Source of the DNA: Chryseobacterium potabilaquae
GTDB lineage: Bacteria > Bacteroidota > Bacteroidia > Flavobacteriales > Weeksellaceae
Assembly: GCF_902728265.1 (NCBI RefSeq)
Contig: NZ_CACVBR010000005.1
Location: 96,954-160,953 of the forward strand
Direction: 5' to 3'
Length of the DNA stretch: 64,000 nucleotides
Positions 16,452 to 25,637 of this stretch are shown here, piece after piece; position 1 is the stretch's first letter, and each line of letters begins with the position of its first letter. The translations under genes and the position numbers were made by a program. The notes under the pieces were generated by a model. The model had not been told where the DNA came from and did no database searches. It saw only the letters and a list, made by a program, of their open reading frames with translations.

Positions 16452-17403
16452 TTAAAAATATTTCATGTTTTACTTTTTCCCTTTGTTTTTCAATCCTTTG
16501 ATTGAGTTTTTCCTTAAACTCAATATACTTTGGATTTTGTTGATCCTCCGTTTTATGCTCTAATGCTTTATTAATTTTAAAGTTTTCTTTAATAAAATCT
16601 TTGGTGTTGTTTGAAAAATAAGCACTTCCGAACTTATCAAAAATGTAGTTAACTGCTTGAGAATTTGGATGAATCATATCTTCTTTATAAAAGCGATAAT
16701 CTCTTAAATCATCCATTACAATCTCATAAATCGGAAGATACATACAATCATTATATCGATGAATAGTATCGTGCAATGCGGTTATCAGTTTAGATTTACT
16801 TAATTGATTTTCCACCATTCCATCCTTGGTATGCCGAACAGGAGAAACCGTAAATAATATCTGAACACCTTCTTTACAAATATCTTTGATACTCACTATA
16901 GTCGAGGAAATGGAATCCATCAATTCTTGATGTGTTAAGAGCCTTTTCTTAAAAAACTTTTGAGGAATTTTATGGCAATTGGCTACTAATTTTTTCTTCG
17001 GAAGGAATTCATAAATGAAGGAAGTTCCATACGTAATAATCACCCAATTTGTTTCTTGAAGAAACCGATTACCCAGCTCTATTTTCTCATTAATCTTACT
17101 TAAGGTTTGATGTAGATATCGGGTATCAAAACTAGTATGATGATCTAGAGAAATAAACTCATCTTCATAAGCAATTAAATCATCTTGAGAGTAAAATTGA
17201 GAATCATGTAAGATGGTGATCGCATTCCGGATTGAAAAAGGATTAAATATAGTCCCAAAAGGGTTATTAACCGCTTGAAGCTGTCCTTTTTGAAATAAGT
17301 CTGACATTTCAGAGGCAAAGCAAGAACCTATCGAAAATATTTTATCTTCAACTTCAATCTTCTTCTCTGATTCTTTGATAGCTACCTCTGTCCGAAACTT
17401 CAT
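16444..17403 (-). CDS. GSCFA domain-containing protein
   Basis: 319 residues. The name-giving motif GSCFASEM occurs near residue 27, followed by NNPFGTIFNPFSIRN and, towards the C-terminus, DMIHPNSQAVNYIFDKF, a DxxH pair. This layout (Gly-Ser block and later Asp-His) fits the SGNH-like hydrolase fold of the GSCFA family (PF08885). The substrate is unknown; acyl ester or polysaccharide O-acyl groups are possible. No signal peptide. It is the first gene of the four-gene operon. Confidence 0.9.
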   Translation of the reverse strand: MKFRTEVAIKESEKKIEVEDKIFSIGSCFASEMSDLFQKGQLQAVNNPFGTIFNPFSIRNAITILHDSQFYSQDDLIAYEDEFISLDHHTSFDTRYLHQTLSKINEKIELGNRFLQETNWVIITYGTSFIYEFLPKKKLVANCHKIPQKFFKKRLLTHQELMDSISSTIVSIKDICKEGVQILFTVSPVRHTKDGMVENQLSKSKLITALHDTIHRYNDCMYLPIYEIVMDDLRDYRFYKEDMIHPNSQAVNYIFDKFGSAYFSNNTKDFIKENFKINKALEHKTEDQQNPKYIEFKEKLNQRIEKQREKVKHEIFLND

Positions 17404-17460
17404 TATATTAGAATTGTGAAATATTAGGATATACCTTGTCGTTTACTTTCCAAGATTCCA

Positions 17461-18432
17461 TTAGCTTTCTCTTCTCAATAAATAATTGGCCAATTCGGAA
17501 AATGGTTTTTTCTTTTCTTCCGGAATATCAATTTTCTTTAGATAACTCTGTCCGATTTCATTATGCTTTTCAATCAAACGTAAGGCTTTTTCATCCACTT
17601 TGGTTCTTCTAAAAATCTTTTCTACACCATATACCTTATCTATGTTTTCTGTTTTTTTGGAATACCAATAATCCAATTCCTTTCTTTCCTCTTCTGTTCC
17701 ATGTTCCATTGCTAAAAGGTATAAGACTGTTTTCTTATTTTCATAAATATCTCCTGCATGCTTTTTGCCAAACTGTGCTTGATCTCCAAATACATCAAGA
17801 TAATCATCCATAATCTGAAAAGCAATTCCAATATGTTTTCCGAAGTTAAATATGGCTTTAGCATCACTAAAATTAGCTTTAGCAATCAATGCTCCGATTT
17901 CAAACGAAGAAGCACTTAAAACCCCCGTTTTATAAGTAATCATTCTGATATAATCAGCAAATGTTACATCCTTTTGCGTTTCGAAATTAATATCATATTG
18001 TTGTCCTTCACATAATAAAAGTCCGGTATGGGTAAATATTCTAATACACGCTTTGAAAATTTCAGGTTCAAGGTCTTCAAAAAACTTATATGCTTTAAGC
18101 ATTAATCCATCTCCTGAAAGAATTCCTACATTAAGACCATGCAATGTATGGATAGTGGGTTTATTCCTTCTTAACGGTGCCTCATCCATGATATCATCAT
18201 GAATAAGTGTGAAATTATGGAAAAATTCAATGGCCAATGCCGGTTTTATAGCTTCTTTAAGATCTCCTCCAAATAAGTCACAAGCCATTAATACCATAAT
18301 AGGACGTAAACGCTTTCCTCCATGAGAAATGATATAATTCATCGGCTCATATAGTTCTACCGGTTTATCTTTAAAAGTATATTTATCAATAGCATCTGCA
18401 ACAATTTGTTGGTATCTGTCTAAAAATTCCAT
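17461..18432 (-). CDS. Polyprenyl (isoprenoid) diphosphate synthase
   Basis: 323 residues from the ATG at 18432. It condenses isopentenyl diphosphate with allylic diphosphates. The first Asp-rich motif DDIMD is at 79-83 and the second, DDYLD, at 209-213, with GGKRLRP near 38 and KTGVLSASS near 168. A longer ORF starting at 18498 was rejected because the promoter (18451-18480) and the terminator of the upstream gene lie inside it. The product chain length (farnesyl, geranylgeranyl or longer, e.g. for menaquinone) cannot be fixed by eye. Confidence 0.93.
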   Translation of the reverse strand: MEFLDRYQQIVADAIDKYTFKDKPVELYEPMNYIISHGGKRLRPIMVLMACDLFGGDLKEAIKPALAIEFFHNFTLIHDDIMDEAPLRRNKPTIHTLHGLNVGILSGDGLMLKAYKFFEDLEPEIFKACIRIFTHTGLLLCEGQQYDINFETQKDVTFADYIRMITYKTGVLSASSFEIGALIAKANFSDAKAIFNFGKHIGIAFQIMDDYLDVFGDQAQFGKKHAGDIYENKKTVLYLLAMEHGTEEERKELDYWYSKKTENIDKVYGVEKIFRRTKVDEKALRLIEKHNEIGQSYLKKIDIPEEKKKPFSELANYLLRRES

Positions 18433-18450
18433 AAATTCTAATCGTTTCAA

Positions 18451-18480
18451 CAAAAATACAATTTTTAAAACCTTTTCAAA
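18451..18480 (-). promoter_or_regulatory. Promoter of the polyprenyl synthase gene
   Basis: On the minus strand TTTG (18477-18480), 18 bases, then TATTTTTG (18451-18458). It directly follows the terminator of the phosphate transporter unit and supports the ATG at 18432. Confidence 0.7.
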
Positions 18481-18510
18481 ACAAAAAACTTTGCCCAATT
18501 GGGCAAAGTC
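18480..18510 (-). terminator. Terminator after the PiT transporter gene
   Basis: ACTTTGCCCAATTGGGCAAAGT (18488-18509) is a perfect palindrome; read on the minus strand it is followed by TTTTTG. Confidence 0.85.
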
Positions 18511-18535
18511 TAGTATTATCGTTCAAATTTTTATT

Positions 18536-19678
18536 TTAAGATAAGAAAGTAACCATAAGATAAGAAATACCTGCAACAATAGCTGAAATAGGAATCGTTA
18601 ATACCCAAGCCCAAAGTAAACTTACGGTAATTCCCCATCTTACTGCAGAAACTCTTTTTGTTAAACCAACCCCAATAATAGAACCTGTAATCGTATGAGT
18701 CGTAGATACGGGAATTCCAAAGTGATCCGTAATAAATAGAGTAATCGCTCCCGCTGTTTCTGCACTTACTCCTTCCAGTGAAGTTACTTTTGTAATTTTA
18801 GTTCCCATTGTTTTGATAATCTTCCATCCTCCACTCATTGTTCCCAAACCTATTGCCAAGAAGGAAACCAAAGGAACCCAAAGATAATGATCTGCAAAAT
18901 AATCAAAACGTTGTGCCGAAGGAATATTTAGATAGATAGGATCCTGTAACATTTCTACATGATAAAAAATCAAAGCTGCCCCAATAATTCCCATTACTTT
19001 CTGAGCATCATTTAAACCATGTCCCAAACTAAATAATGCGGAAGATGCCAATTGTAATCTTTTAAATGATTGATCTGCTTTATGAGGATTTGATTTTTTA
19101 TACAGATGTACAATAATTAATGTAATAATAATCGAAATGATCATCCCAATAACGGGTGCCATGAAAATGAAAAGAAAAATAGGAATTACTTTATCAAATT
19201 TCACTACACTTTGGTGAGTCACTTGATTAAAAGCGGCTTTACATGTTTCCCAAAGTCCTAAATCCGGCTGTGTTGCTACTACCTGATGATAATCCATCAT
19301 AAAGGCATGCATTAAGGCTGCTCCTAAAAAACCACCAATCAAAGTATGAGATGATGATGAAGGTATTCCAAACCACCATGTAAGGAGGTTCCATGCAATA
19401 GCTGCGATAAGCCCTGAAAATATCACTTCAAGATTAATAAAATTTTCATTTACGGTTTTGGCAATTGTATTACCAATTTTAAATTCTCCAATAATATAAG
19501 CTGCGATAAAAAACGCGGCAAAGTTCCATAGTGCTGCCCAGAGCACGGCTTGGAATGGAGTTAAAACTTTTGTTGAAACTATAGTTGCAATTGAATTAGC
19601 GGCATCGTGAAAACCATTAATATAGTCGAATATTAATGCCAACGCAATAATAACTATAAGCAAAATAGGAAATTCCAT
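18536..19678 (-). CDS. Inorganic phosphate transporter, PiT family
   Basis: 380 residues with about ten membrane helices. PiT signatures are present in both halves: FDYINGFHDAANSIAT near the N-terminus and SLGHGLNDAQKVMG in the middle, together with IPSSSSHTLIG and the C-terminal IPVSTTHTITG repeat. It imports phosphate (often as metal phosphate) using the proton gradient. The DUF47 gene lies 16 bases upstream, the standard partner. Confidence 0.95.
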   Translation of the reverse strand: MEFPILLIVIIALALIFDYINGFHDAANSIATIVSTKVLTPFQAVLWAALWNFAAFFIAAYIIGEFKIGNTIAKTVNENFINLEVIFSGLIAAIAWNLLTWWFGIPSSSSHTLIGGFLGAALMHAFMMDYHQVVATQPDLGLWETCKAAFNQVTHQSVVKFDKVIPIFLFIFMAPVIGMIISIIITLIIVHLYKKSNPHKADQSFKRLQLASSALFSLGHGLNDAQKVMGIIGAALIFYHVEMLQDPIYLNIPSAQRFDYFADHYLWVPLVSFLAIGLGTMSGGWKIIKTMGTKITKVTSLEGVSAETAGAITLFITDHFGIPVSTTHTITGSIIGVGLTKRVSAVRWGITVSLLWAWVLTIPISAIVAGISYLMVTFLS

Positions 19679-19694
19679 TTGTAAATTATTATTT

Positions 19695-20333
19695 TTAAGC
19701 GTATTTAATCATGATGTTCTCAATCGTATTGGCTACATCTTCTGCTTTATCAGTTACTACTTCAAGATAGTTAAGTACAGACGAAACTTTAATAATATTA
19801 ATAGCATCTTGACTTTCAAATAATTCTACCATTGAATTGGAAAGAAGATCATCTGCAATATTTTCGATAGAATTCACTTTAATACAAGCTTCTTTTACCT
19901 GCTCCATATTTCTAAACCCTTTCAAGTTTTTCATGGCATTCTGGATTTCGATACAAGCTTTATGAATTAATAAAGAAAAATCAGAATATGCCTTCATTTC
20001 CGGCGACTTATATAAGAAAATATATTTAGTGGATGCATAGATATAATCTGCAATATCATCCAATCCTGTGGCTAACGTATGGATATCTTCCCTATCGAAA
20101 GGAGTGATAAAGTTTTTACCTAATTCTACGAAGATTTCATGAGTAAGTTCATCATTTTTGTGTTCAAAATCGCTCATCTTTTTCAACATTGTATCATCAT
20201 TAAGATCAAAATCTTTGATACCATGGTTGAATTCCTCAGACATTGCTACCAAGTTATCTGTTACTTTTTCAAAAAGTACAAAGAAGATTTTATCTTTCGG
20301 CTGAAAAGCGTGGAAAATATTACCAATTCCCAT
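19695..20333 (-). CDS. DUF47 (PhoU-like) family protein
   Basis: 212 residues, all-helical, with the PhoU-like pattern of acidic repeats: FEHKNDELTHEIF near residue 57, TPFDREDIHTLATGLDDIAD near 77-96, and IENIADDL near 150. DUF47 proteins pair with PiT transporters, and the tight spacing to that gene suggests one operon with a regulatory or metal/phosphate-sensing role. Cytosolic. Confidence 0.93.
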   Translation of the reverse strand: MGIGNIFHAFQPKDKIFFVLFEKVTDNLVAMSEEFNHGIKDFDLNDDTMLKKMSDFEHKNDELTHEIFVELGKNFITPFDREDIHTLATGLDDIADYIYASTKYIFLYKSPEMKAYSDFSLLIHKACIEIQNAMKNLKGFRNMEQVKEACIKVNSIENIADDLLSNSMVELFESQDAINIIKVSSVLNYLEVVTDKAEDVANTIENIMIKYA

Positions 20334-20441
20334 TGTAAAGTGTTTAATAATTTGTGTGCAAATTTCTTAAAAAAGCCCTTTAACTGGAAGTATATGACGT
20401 TAAGTTTTGTTAACATTGCTTTAACCCTTGATTATCAAAAG

Positions 20442-20472
20442 AAAAAAACCGACTGTGAAGTCGGTTTTTTTT
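20442..20472. terminator. Terminator after the DeaD/DbpA-like helicase gene
   Basis: AAAAAAACCGACT (20442-20454) pairs perfectly with AGTCGGTTTTTTT (20459-20471) around GTGA. It lies just past the stop codon of the minus-strand helicase; the poly-T arm works on either strand. Confidence 0.85.
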
Positions 20473-20488
20473 ATGAACGTTAAGAGTT

Positions 20489-22171
20489 TTAGTTAGCTAC
20501 TTCCGCTCTCATATCTTTTCCTTTAAATTTCATTGAAGGAATATTGCTTAATACATTATCCTTAAATGTTTTTTCCACTTCAAAGAAAGAGAATTTTTCT
20601 AAAATTTCTATATCTCCAATTTCAGCTCTTTTCTTGCCTTTACCAGAGGTTGCTTTATTAATAATCTCTAAAACATCGAGTTTTTTCAATTGATCTTTTT
20701 TACCAAGATTAAAGAAAAACCTTACCATATTTTCATTTCTTCTTCTTGGTTTCCCACTGCGTTCTCCTCGGTCTCTATCACGATCCCTTCCTCTATCTCG
20801 ATCTCGATCTCTTCTGTCTCTTCTTGAACCATCATCATCTCTACTGCTTAGTTTTTGCTCAAGTAGATCATGTCTGTCTTTATAATACACCGCAAGATCT
20901 TTAAGCTGGACTTGAAGGAGTCTATGAACTAATTCTTCTTTGGTGAATTCAGAAAGATCAGGAATCAGAGCATCATCAAAATCAAAATAATCTTCATGCT
21001 CTGCAAATAGACTTTCAAAAACACCTCCTACCTGAGCTTTAATAACAGCATCTCCTGTAGGAACCTTGCCTTCAATAATCTCAATCTTAGTAACAGATTT
21101 TATCTGTTTTAATTTTCTGCTTTCTTCCGGTTTAATTAAAGCCATTGAAATTCCATCTTTCCCGGCTCTACCTGTTCTTCCGCTTCTGTGAACAAAAACT
21201 TCAGGATCATCAGGTAAAGAATAGTGAATAACGTGAGTCAATGAATTTACATCCAGACCTCTCGCTGCCACATCGGTTGCTACAAGAATATCAATATTTT
21301 TCAATCTGAATTTCTTCATTACCGTATCTCTCTGTGCTTGAGAAAGATCACCATGAAGAGCATCTGCTGCATATCCATTTTGCATTAAAAAGTCAGCCAC
21401 TTCTTGAGTTTCCATTCTCGTTCTGCAGAAAATAATGGAATATTGATTAGGATTTGAATCAATTAATCTTTTAAGAGCTTCTTTTTTCTGACGGTAACCT
21501 GCTACATAATACTCATGCTTAATGTTCTTTTTAACTTCGTTAATTGAACCAACAGAGATTCTGTGAGGTTTTGTCAGATAATTTTTAGAAATTCTTTCCA
21601 CCTCCTTACTCATCGTAGCAGAGAACAAGAATGTTTGTTTAGTTTCAGGAGTTTCACTTAGGATTGTTTCCAATTCATCTTTGAAACCCATTGAAAGCAT
21701 TTCATCGGCTTCATCTAAAACCAACCAATGAATAGCAGAAAAATCAAGAGCTTTTCTGTTAATAAGGTCGATCACTCTTCCCGGAGTTCCTACAATAATC
21801 TGTGGTTTATCCTTTAAAGATCTGATCTGTTCCATAATACTGCTTCCACCATAAACCGCAGTAGTTTTGATGTTTTGCATGTATTTTGAATAATTTTTAA
21901 TGTCTTTAGCAATTTGAAGACATAATTCTCGTGTCGGACAAAGCACCAATAATTGGATTTTGCGACTCGTATCGTCAATCATATCCAAAATCGGAAGCGA
22001 AAACGCTGCAGTTTTGCCTGTCCCAGTCTGCGCAAGTGCGATCAAATCGCGAATATCTGAAAGAATAAAAGGGATAGTCTGTTTTTGGATTTCTGTCGGG
22101 CTCTCATAGCCCAATTCGCCAATTGCCTTAAGAATATCAGGACTTAAATTGGTTTCCGTAAATAAATTCAT
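20489..22171 (-). CDS. DEAD-box RNA helicase with DbpA-type RNA-binding domain (DeaD/CsdA-like)
   Basis: 560 residues. Helicase core: ESPTEIQKQTIP (Q motif), [53 protein letters not shown] and HRSGRTGRAG. After about residue 440 comes an unusual run of alternating Arg and Asp (RDRDRGRDRDRDRG), then a C-terminal DbpA RNA-binding domain (MVRFFFNLGKKDQL to SFFEVEK). It would remodel structured RNA, for example in ribosome assembly and cold adaptation. Single-gene unit with a -7 box upstream and a terminator downstream. Confidence 0.95.
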   Translation of the reverse strand: MNLFTETNLSPDILKAIGELGYESPTEIQKQTIPFILSDIRDLIALAQTGTGKTAAFSLPILDMIDDTSRKIQLLVLCPTRELCLQIAKDIKNYSKYMQNIKTTAVYGGSSIMEQIRSLKDKPQIIVGTPGRVIDLINRKALDFSAIHWLVLDEADEMLSMGFKDELETILSETPETKQTFLFSATMSKEVERISKNYLTKPHRISVGSINEVKKNIKHEYYVAGYRQKKEALKRLIDSNPNQYSIIFCRTRMETQEVADFLMQNGYAADALHGDLSQAQRDTVMKKFRLKNIDILVATDVAARGLDVNSLTHVIHYSLPDDPEVFVHRSGRTGRAGKDGISMALIKPEESRKLKQIKSVTKIEIIEGKVPTGDAVIKAQVGGVFESLFAEHEDYFDFDDALIPDLSEFTKEELVHRLLQVQLKDLAVYYKDRHDLLEQKLSSRDDDGSRRDRRDRDRDRGRDRDRDRGERSGKPRRRNENMVRFFFNLGKKDQLKKLDVLEIINKATSGKGKKRAEIGDIEILEKFSFFEVEKTFKDNVLSNIPSMKFKGKDMRAEVAN

Positions 22172-22191
22172 TAAATATTTTAAAATTTTTG

Positions 22192-22199
22192 CAAAGATA
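22192..22199 (-). promoter_or_regulatory. -7 box of the DeaD/DbpA-like helicase
   Basis: Minus-strand TATCTTTG, 20 bases upstream of the helicase ATG. No TTTG at the usual -33 position. Confidence 0.5.
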
Positions 22200-22397
22200 C
22201 AATTAATATTTGAATTTACTTTTATATATTATTACATTATTGCTAATTTTAACATTCAAAATACTAAAAATTTTAAAGCTTATATAGAAAAAAACGATTT
22301 TTTTTATTTTTAATTTAACAAGAGTACAACTCCTTTTTGATTACTAAACTTCCCATTTCACATTCAATTAATTATGAATTGCATAAAAAAAGTGTTA

Positions 22398-22428
22398 TTT
22401 GATGTATGAATAGATTTAATTACATTTG
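22398..22428 (+). promoter_or_regulatory. Promoter of the DUF2461 gene
   Basis: TTTG (22398-22401), exactly 19 bases, then TACATTTG (22421-22428), 16 bases before the ATG. This is an ideal match to the Bacteroidota consensus. Confidence 0.75.
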
Positions 22429-22444
22429 AATAAAATAAGAAAAT

Positions 22445-23113
22445 ATGTCGGCTATGCTTTCTCAAAAAACTTTTGATTTTTTAAAAAAATTATCAAAAAA
22501 TAATGACCGTGAATGGTTTAATGATAATAAAAAGCTTTATACAGAAGCTCAAGAAAATGTCATCTCTTTTCTTGAAGAACTGATAAAGGAGATGGGAAGT
22601 TTTGACGAAGAACTTGCAAAAATCGATGCTAAAAAATCATTATTTAGAATTTACCGAGATACCCGATTTTCTAAAGATAAATCTCCCTATAAAACCAATT
22701 TTGGTGCTTCCTTAGGCATGGGAAAAGGAAGTCAAAAAGGAGGTTACTATCTTCATTTAGAACCTAATAAATCATTTCTTGCCGGAGGAATTTATATGCC
22801 TGAATCTTCTGTATTGAAAGAAGTTCGAAAAGAAATTTCTTTATATGGAGAAGATTTTTTAAAAATAGTAAACCATAAAGATTTTAAAAAACACTTTCCC
22901 ACACTAGATCAGGAAGATAGACTTGTGAAAATACCACAAGGATTTGAAAAAGAAGATCCCATGGCAGAATATTTAAAACTTAAAAGTTTCATTGTGGTGT
23001 ACAATATAAAAGATGAAGAAATCTTAAATAATAAAAATACAACCAAAGAATTTACCAAAATCTTTAAACTCATGAAGCCCTTCAATGATTTTCTCAATAC
23101 TCCTTTTCAATAA
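22445..23113 (+). CDS. DUF2461 domain-containing protein
   Basis: 222 residues. Conserved features of DUF2461 (TIGR02453) are FLKKLSKNNDREWFNDNK at the start, FRIYRDTRFSKDKSPYKTN near 75, GGYYLHLEP and GGIYMPESSVLKEVRKEI. The molecular function is unknown; it is cytosolic and common in Bacteroidota. An ATG three codons further in (22454) is a possible alternative start. Stand-alone gene with a strong promoter. Confidence 0.93.
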   Translation: MSAMLSQKTFDFLKKLSKNNDREWFNDNKKLYTEAQENVISFLEELIKEMGSFDEELAKIDAKKSLFRIYRDTRFSKDKSPYKTNFGASLGMGKGSQKGGYYLHLEPNKSFLAGGIYMPESSVLKEVRKEISLYGEDFLKIVNHKDFKKHFPTLDQEDRLVKIPQGFEKEDPMAEYLKLKSFIVVYNIKDEEILNNKNTTKEFTKIFKLMKPFNDFLNTPFQ

Positions 23114-23326
23114 TCATTCTTCACGAAAATGGTTGACCTTATAGAGTCTATTTATTTCTATATCATGCAGAATAAATAGAAAACAACTCATTTTAGTAAG
23201 AGTCTCCAAAATCCTCATCCTCATCCTCTTACTATTCAATTTAATAGAAAAACATAAAACATTTAAATATTTAACATTCAACCTATTATATTTCGCTAAT
23301 TTTAACATTAGTTTAACATTTTTGCG

Positions 23327-23334
23327 TATCTTTG
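23327..23334 (+). promoter_or_regulatory. -7 box of the FkbM methyltransferase/flippase unit
   Basis: TATCTTTG lies 22 bases before the ATG at 23357. A possible degenerate -33 box is not clear. Confidence 0.5.
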
Positions 23335-23356
23335 CCTACTCTTCAAAAATCACAGA

Positions 23357-24151
23357 ATGTCTTTATATCAAAAAATCGCAGAAAATCTACAATATATCAG
23401 TCCGAATTTTTACAAAAAAAGATATTTTAAAAAATTAAAAAATCTCACCCAAAATAATTTCTCAGAACGAAATGTAGAGCCTGAATTAGTTTGGATTAAA
23501 GATTATTTACCTGAAAATGCTGTGATTTTGGATATTGGAGCCAATGTGGGAACTTTTCTATATCAATTAGAAAGTAAGTTGATTCATAAATATATATATG
23601 CTTTTGAACCCAACAAAAAGTTATTCAATCGATTAAAAAGGTTATTCCCCCACATGCAAATATATTCTTTAGCTCTATCTAATGAAAATACCATTGCAGA
23701 ATTTAAAGTTCCTATCATCAATGGGACTCTGATTCCTTCTCGTGGAACTTTAAATACCTCATTTAAAGAGCAAGGAGAAGAACAAAGTCATACCGAAAAA
23801 GTAGAAGTTGTAAAACTTGATGATTGGCCAGTAGCTAAAGATTTTAAGAAGCTCGATTTTATTAAGATTGATGTTGAAGGTAATGAAATGAAAACACTTT
23901 TAGGAGCTAAAGAAACCATAAAAAAATTCTTCCCCACTTTAATGGTTGAAATGGAACAAAGACATCATAATACTCCAATCTGGAATGAAATTTCTGAAGT
24001 TACATCATGGGGATATGACGCTCAATATCTTAATCGAAATAGTTTTACCCTTGAAAGACTTACAGAAGAAATTCTCACTCAAAATAGTCATGACGAAAAA
24101 AACAAAACCGATTATATCAATAATATAATTTTTACCCCTAAAAAATTCTAA
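23357..24151 (+). CDS. FkbM family methyltransferase
   Basis: 264 residues. The SAM-binding motif AVILDIGANVGTFLYQLES lies near residue 55, followed by YAFEPNKKLFNRL, and the family-typical KLDFIKIDVEGNEMKTLLGA near 170. FkbM enzymes O-methylate sugars or small metabolites. The next gene, 7 bases downstream, is a flippase, and glycosyltransferases follow on the other strand, so the natural setting is surface glycan synthesis. Acceptor unknown. Confidence 0.92.
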   Translation: MSLYQKIAENLQYISPNFYKKRYFKKLKNLTQNNFSERNVEPELVWIKDYLPENAVILDIGANVGTFLYQLESKLIHKYIYAFEPNKKLFNRLKRLFPHMQIYSLALSNENTIAEFKVPIINGTLIPSRGTLNTSFKEQGEEQSHTEKVEVVKLDDWPVAKDFKKLDFIKIDVEGNEMKTLLGAKETIKKFFPTLMVEMEQRHHNTPIWNEISEVTSWGYDAQYLNRNSFTLERLTEEILTQNSHDEKNKTDYINNIIFTPKKF

Positions 24152-24158
24152 AAACATT

Positions 24159-25637
24159 ATGAGTGTAGTAGCAAGACAAGGCTTCAAATATTCCATCATT
24201 GGGTATATTGGCTTTTTGTTAGGTACCATTTCCGCTATTTTCATCTTTCCTAATGATTTTGAATTTTATGGAAAACTTCGTTACAGTATGCAGACAGCAG
24301 AAATGCTAGTCCCTTTTGTTGTTTTTGGTATTTCTTATTCGAATGTAAAATTTTTTCATACACTTCAAAAGGATGGCAAAAACCAAAATATGCTTTCATT
24401 ATCCTTACTCGTCGTTCTTATTAATTTTATAATATTCTCAATTATTTTTTTTATTATTCCTTATCTATATCCTCAATTTTTACGATCAGAAGCCTGGAAA
24501 ATTAAAGAAATTATTCTTCCCCTCATTTTAGTTTTATCATTATGTGCTATTTTCAACAAATATACCTCCAATTATAAAAGAATAGTAGTATCTAATATAT
24601 TTGATAACTTATTTCCTAAGATTGCTAATTTGGGAGCTTTCTGTTTATTTTTCTATTTTGCTTTATCTCAGAAAATTGCACTCACTTTCTTTTTCGGAAT
24701 GTTTGCATTAATGTTGTTCGGATATATTTATTATACTAATAAATTAGAAAAAATAAATTTCAATTTTACTACTGATTATTTTAAAAAAGACCAGTTCTGG
24801 AAAGAGTTTCTGAATTATAGCTTTTTTGGATTTTTAGGAACGTTTGGGAATTATTTAGCGATCAATAGTTTTATGATTGGGGAATTTTTAGGAATGGAAG
24901 AAAACGGAATTTATTCGGTATTATATGCTCTTATCTCTCTCATTTCCATTCCTCAATTAGGACTATTTAATATATCATCTCCCATTATTAGTAAAACACT
25001 AGCTGACGGAGATATGGTGGAACTAGACAGATTCCATAAGAAAACTTCTCTATCTCTTTATTTTTTAGGAGCCGTTTTATTTTCTTGTATTGTCGTTGGA
25101 TTTCCTTATTTGACACAATTTATGCCTAAAAATGGTACCATGCTAAGGGAATACGAACCTGTTATTTGGATTTGGGGCACCGCAGTACTTATTGATCTTG
25201 TCACAGGGTTTAATGGAAATATCATCTCTCTTTCAAAATATTATCGTTTCAATATTTTAGTAATGCTTTTACTGGCAGGACTTACTATCAGTCTCAATTT
25301 TTACTTTATTAAAAATACCGAGCTAAAGCTTATTGGAATTGCCTTATCTACTGCTATTTCTTTGATAACTTATAACATCGTTAAAATCATATTTAATTAT
25401 ATCGTTTTCAAGGTATCTCCTTTAACCATTGATATGATTTTTGTAACCATTATCTGTACGTTAGCCATTACGGTAACCATTGTACTTCCCAATTTTGATA
25501 ATAATTTAATCAATCTGATGTATAAACCAGCCATGGTACTCATTCTAATTTATATTGGAAATTATTTTACAAAGGTTTTCCCCATCGAAGATTATCTTAA
25601 TATGAAATTCATTAAAAGTATTTTTAAGTTTAAATAG
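24159..25637 (+). CDS. Oligosaccharide flippase / polysaccharide biosynthesis protein (Wzx-like)
   Basis: 492 residues with about 12-14 hydrophobic helices evenly spread over the chain, starting with GFKYSIIGYIGFLLGTISAI. This is the plan of the MATE/MVF-like polysaccharide flippases that move lipid-linked sugars across the inner membrane. The block SFFGFLGTFGNYLAINSFMI in the middle and PILSKTL-like ISSPIISKTLAD are in keeping with this. It follows the FkbM gene by 7 bases. Its 3' end overlaps the convergent glycosyltransferase gene by 8 bases. Confidence 0.87.
   Translation: MSVVARQGFKYSIIGYIGFLLGTISAIFIFPNDFEFYGKLRYSMQTAEMLVPFVVFGISYSNVKFFHTLQKDGKNQNMLSLSLLVVLINFIIFSIIFFIIPYLYPQFLRSEAWKIKEIILPLILVLSLCAIFNKYTSNYKRIVVSNIFDNLFPKIANLGAFCLFFYFALSQKIALTFFFGMFALMLFGYIYYTNKLEKINFNFTTDYFKKDQFWKEFLNYSFFGFLGTFGNYLAINSFMIGEFLGMEENGIYSVLYALISLISIPQLGLFNISSPIISKTLADGDMVELDRFHKKTSLSLYFLGAVLFSCIVVGFPYLTQFMPKNGTMLREYEPVIWIWGTAVLIDLVTGFNGNIISLSKYYRFNILVMLLLAGLTISLNFYFIKNTELKLIGIALSTAISLITYNIVKIIFNYIVFKVSPLTIDMIFVTIICTLAITVTIVLPNFDNNLINLMYKPAMVLILIYIGNYFTKVFPIEDYLNMKFIKSIFKFK

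Noticed and set aside
18433..18498. Longer start for the polyprenyl synthase
   Set aside because: It would contain the promoter boxes and part of the upstream terminator palindrome.
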